Of a stretch of DNA of 32,582 nt, positions 32,545 to 32,582 are shown piece after piece. The DNA comes from Sphingomonas sp. Leaf412 (GTDB lineage: Bacteria; Pseudomonadota; Alphaproteobacteria; Sphingomonadales; Sphingomonadaceae): positions 200,092 through 232,673 of the forward strand of contig NZ_LMQP01000004.1 of NCBI RefSeq assembly GCF_001425405.1. Direction: 5' to 3'. The notes under the pieces were generated by a model. It did no database searches and was not told where the DNA came from. It was given only the letters and a program-made list of their open reading frames with translations. Position 1 is the stretch's first letter. Each line of letters begins with the position of its first letter. The position numbers and the translations under genes are program-made.

Positions 32545-32582
32545 CCAGGGTTCAAGCAGACCAACGAGCGGGGTTCTGCGTA

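Overview
The window is very GC-rich, densely coded DNA with strongly G/C-ending codons and many 4-bp ATGA/GTGA stop-start overlaps. A SURF1-RegB-RegA run at the left edge, sphingomonad-type secreted proteins, and a short palindrome at the right edge of a kind frequent in Sphingomonadales all point to an alphaproteobacterium, most likely Sphingomonas or a close relative. The taxonomic call is inference. No rRNA, tRNA, CRISPR array, insertion sequence or phage gene was seen. No gap between genes exceeds about 200 bp.

Region 1 (1-4786) is respiration and signalling. It holds the 3' end of a SURF1 cytochrome-oxidase assembly gene, the redox two-component pair RegB/RegA, an Hpt phosphotransfer protein with a degenerate receiver on the opposite strand, a NarL-type regulator overlapping a stand-alone receiver, and two hemerythrin-like proteins that converge on each other.

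Region 2 (4811-13608, all minus strand) is a run of five exported proteins related by DUF11-type (conserved surface repeat) segments. They end with a 1674-aa protein that appears to pair DUF11/SdrD-like modules with an outer-membrane beta-barrel. A tandem-PilZ protein (probable c-di-GMP receptor) follows in the same direction, then the second hemerythrin. A PAS histidine kinase (13705-15291, plus) diverges from the top of this run.

Region 3 (15311-27688, all minus strand) is a Pel-type exopolysaccharide locus in an unusual order and with unusual parts: a 1270-aa RTX protein carrying a PelA-like deacetylase, then pelG, a GH114 hydrolase (PelA N-terminal activity), a membrane-anchored TPR protein (PelB N-terminal half), an outer-membrane barrel protein (PelB C-terminal half), pelD, pelE and pelF. 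From pelG to pelF every gene overlaps the next. Relative to the Pseudomonas system, PelA and PelB are each split in two, the deacetylase has been moved onto a probable type I secretion substrate, PelD lacks its c-di-GMP-binding GGDEF domain, and no PelC lipoprotein is present. This rearranged Pel system is the most interesting content of the window.

Region 4 (27881-32582) holds a 1012-aa hybrid histidine kinase whose N-terminus is a ParD-type ribbon-helix-helix (antitoxin-like) domain, a divergent type-B carboxylesterase, and the palindromic repeat at the edge. The Pel locus is therefore flanked on both sides by sensor kinases, although no direct regulatory link is visible in the sequence.
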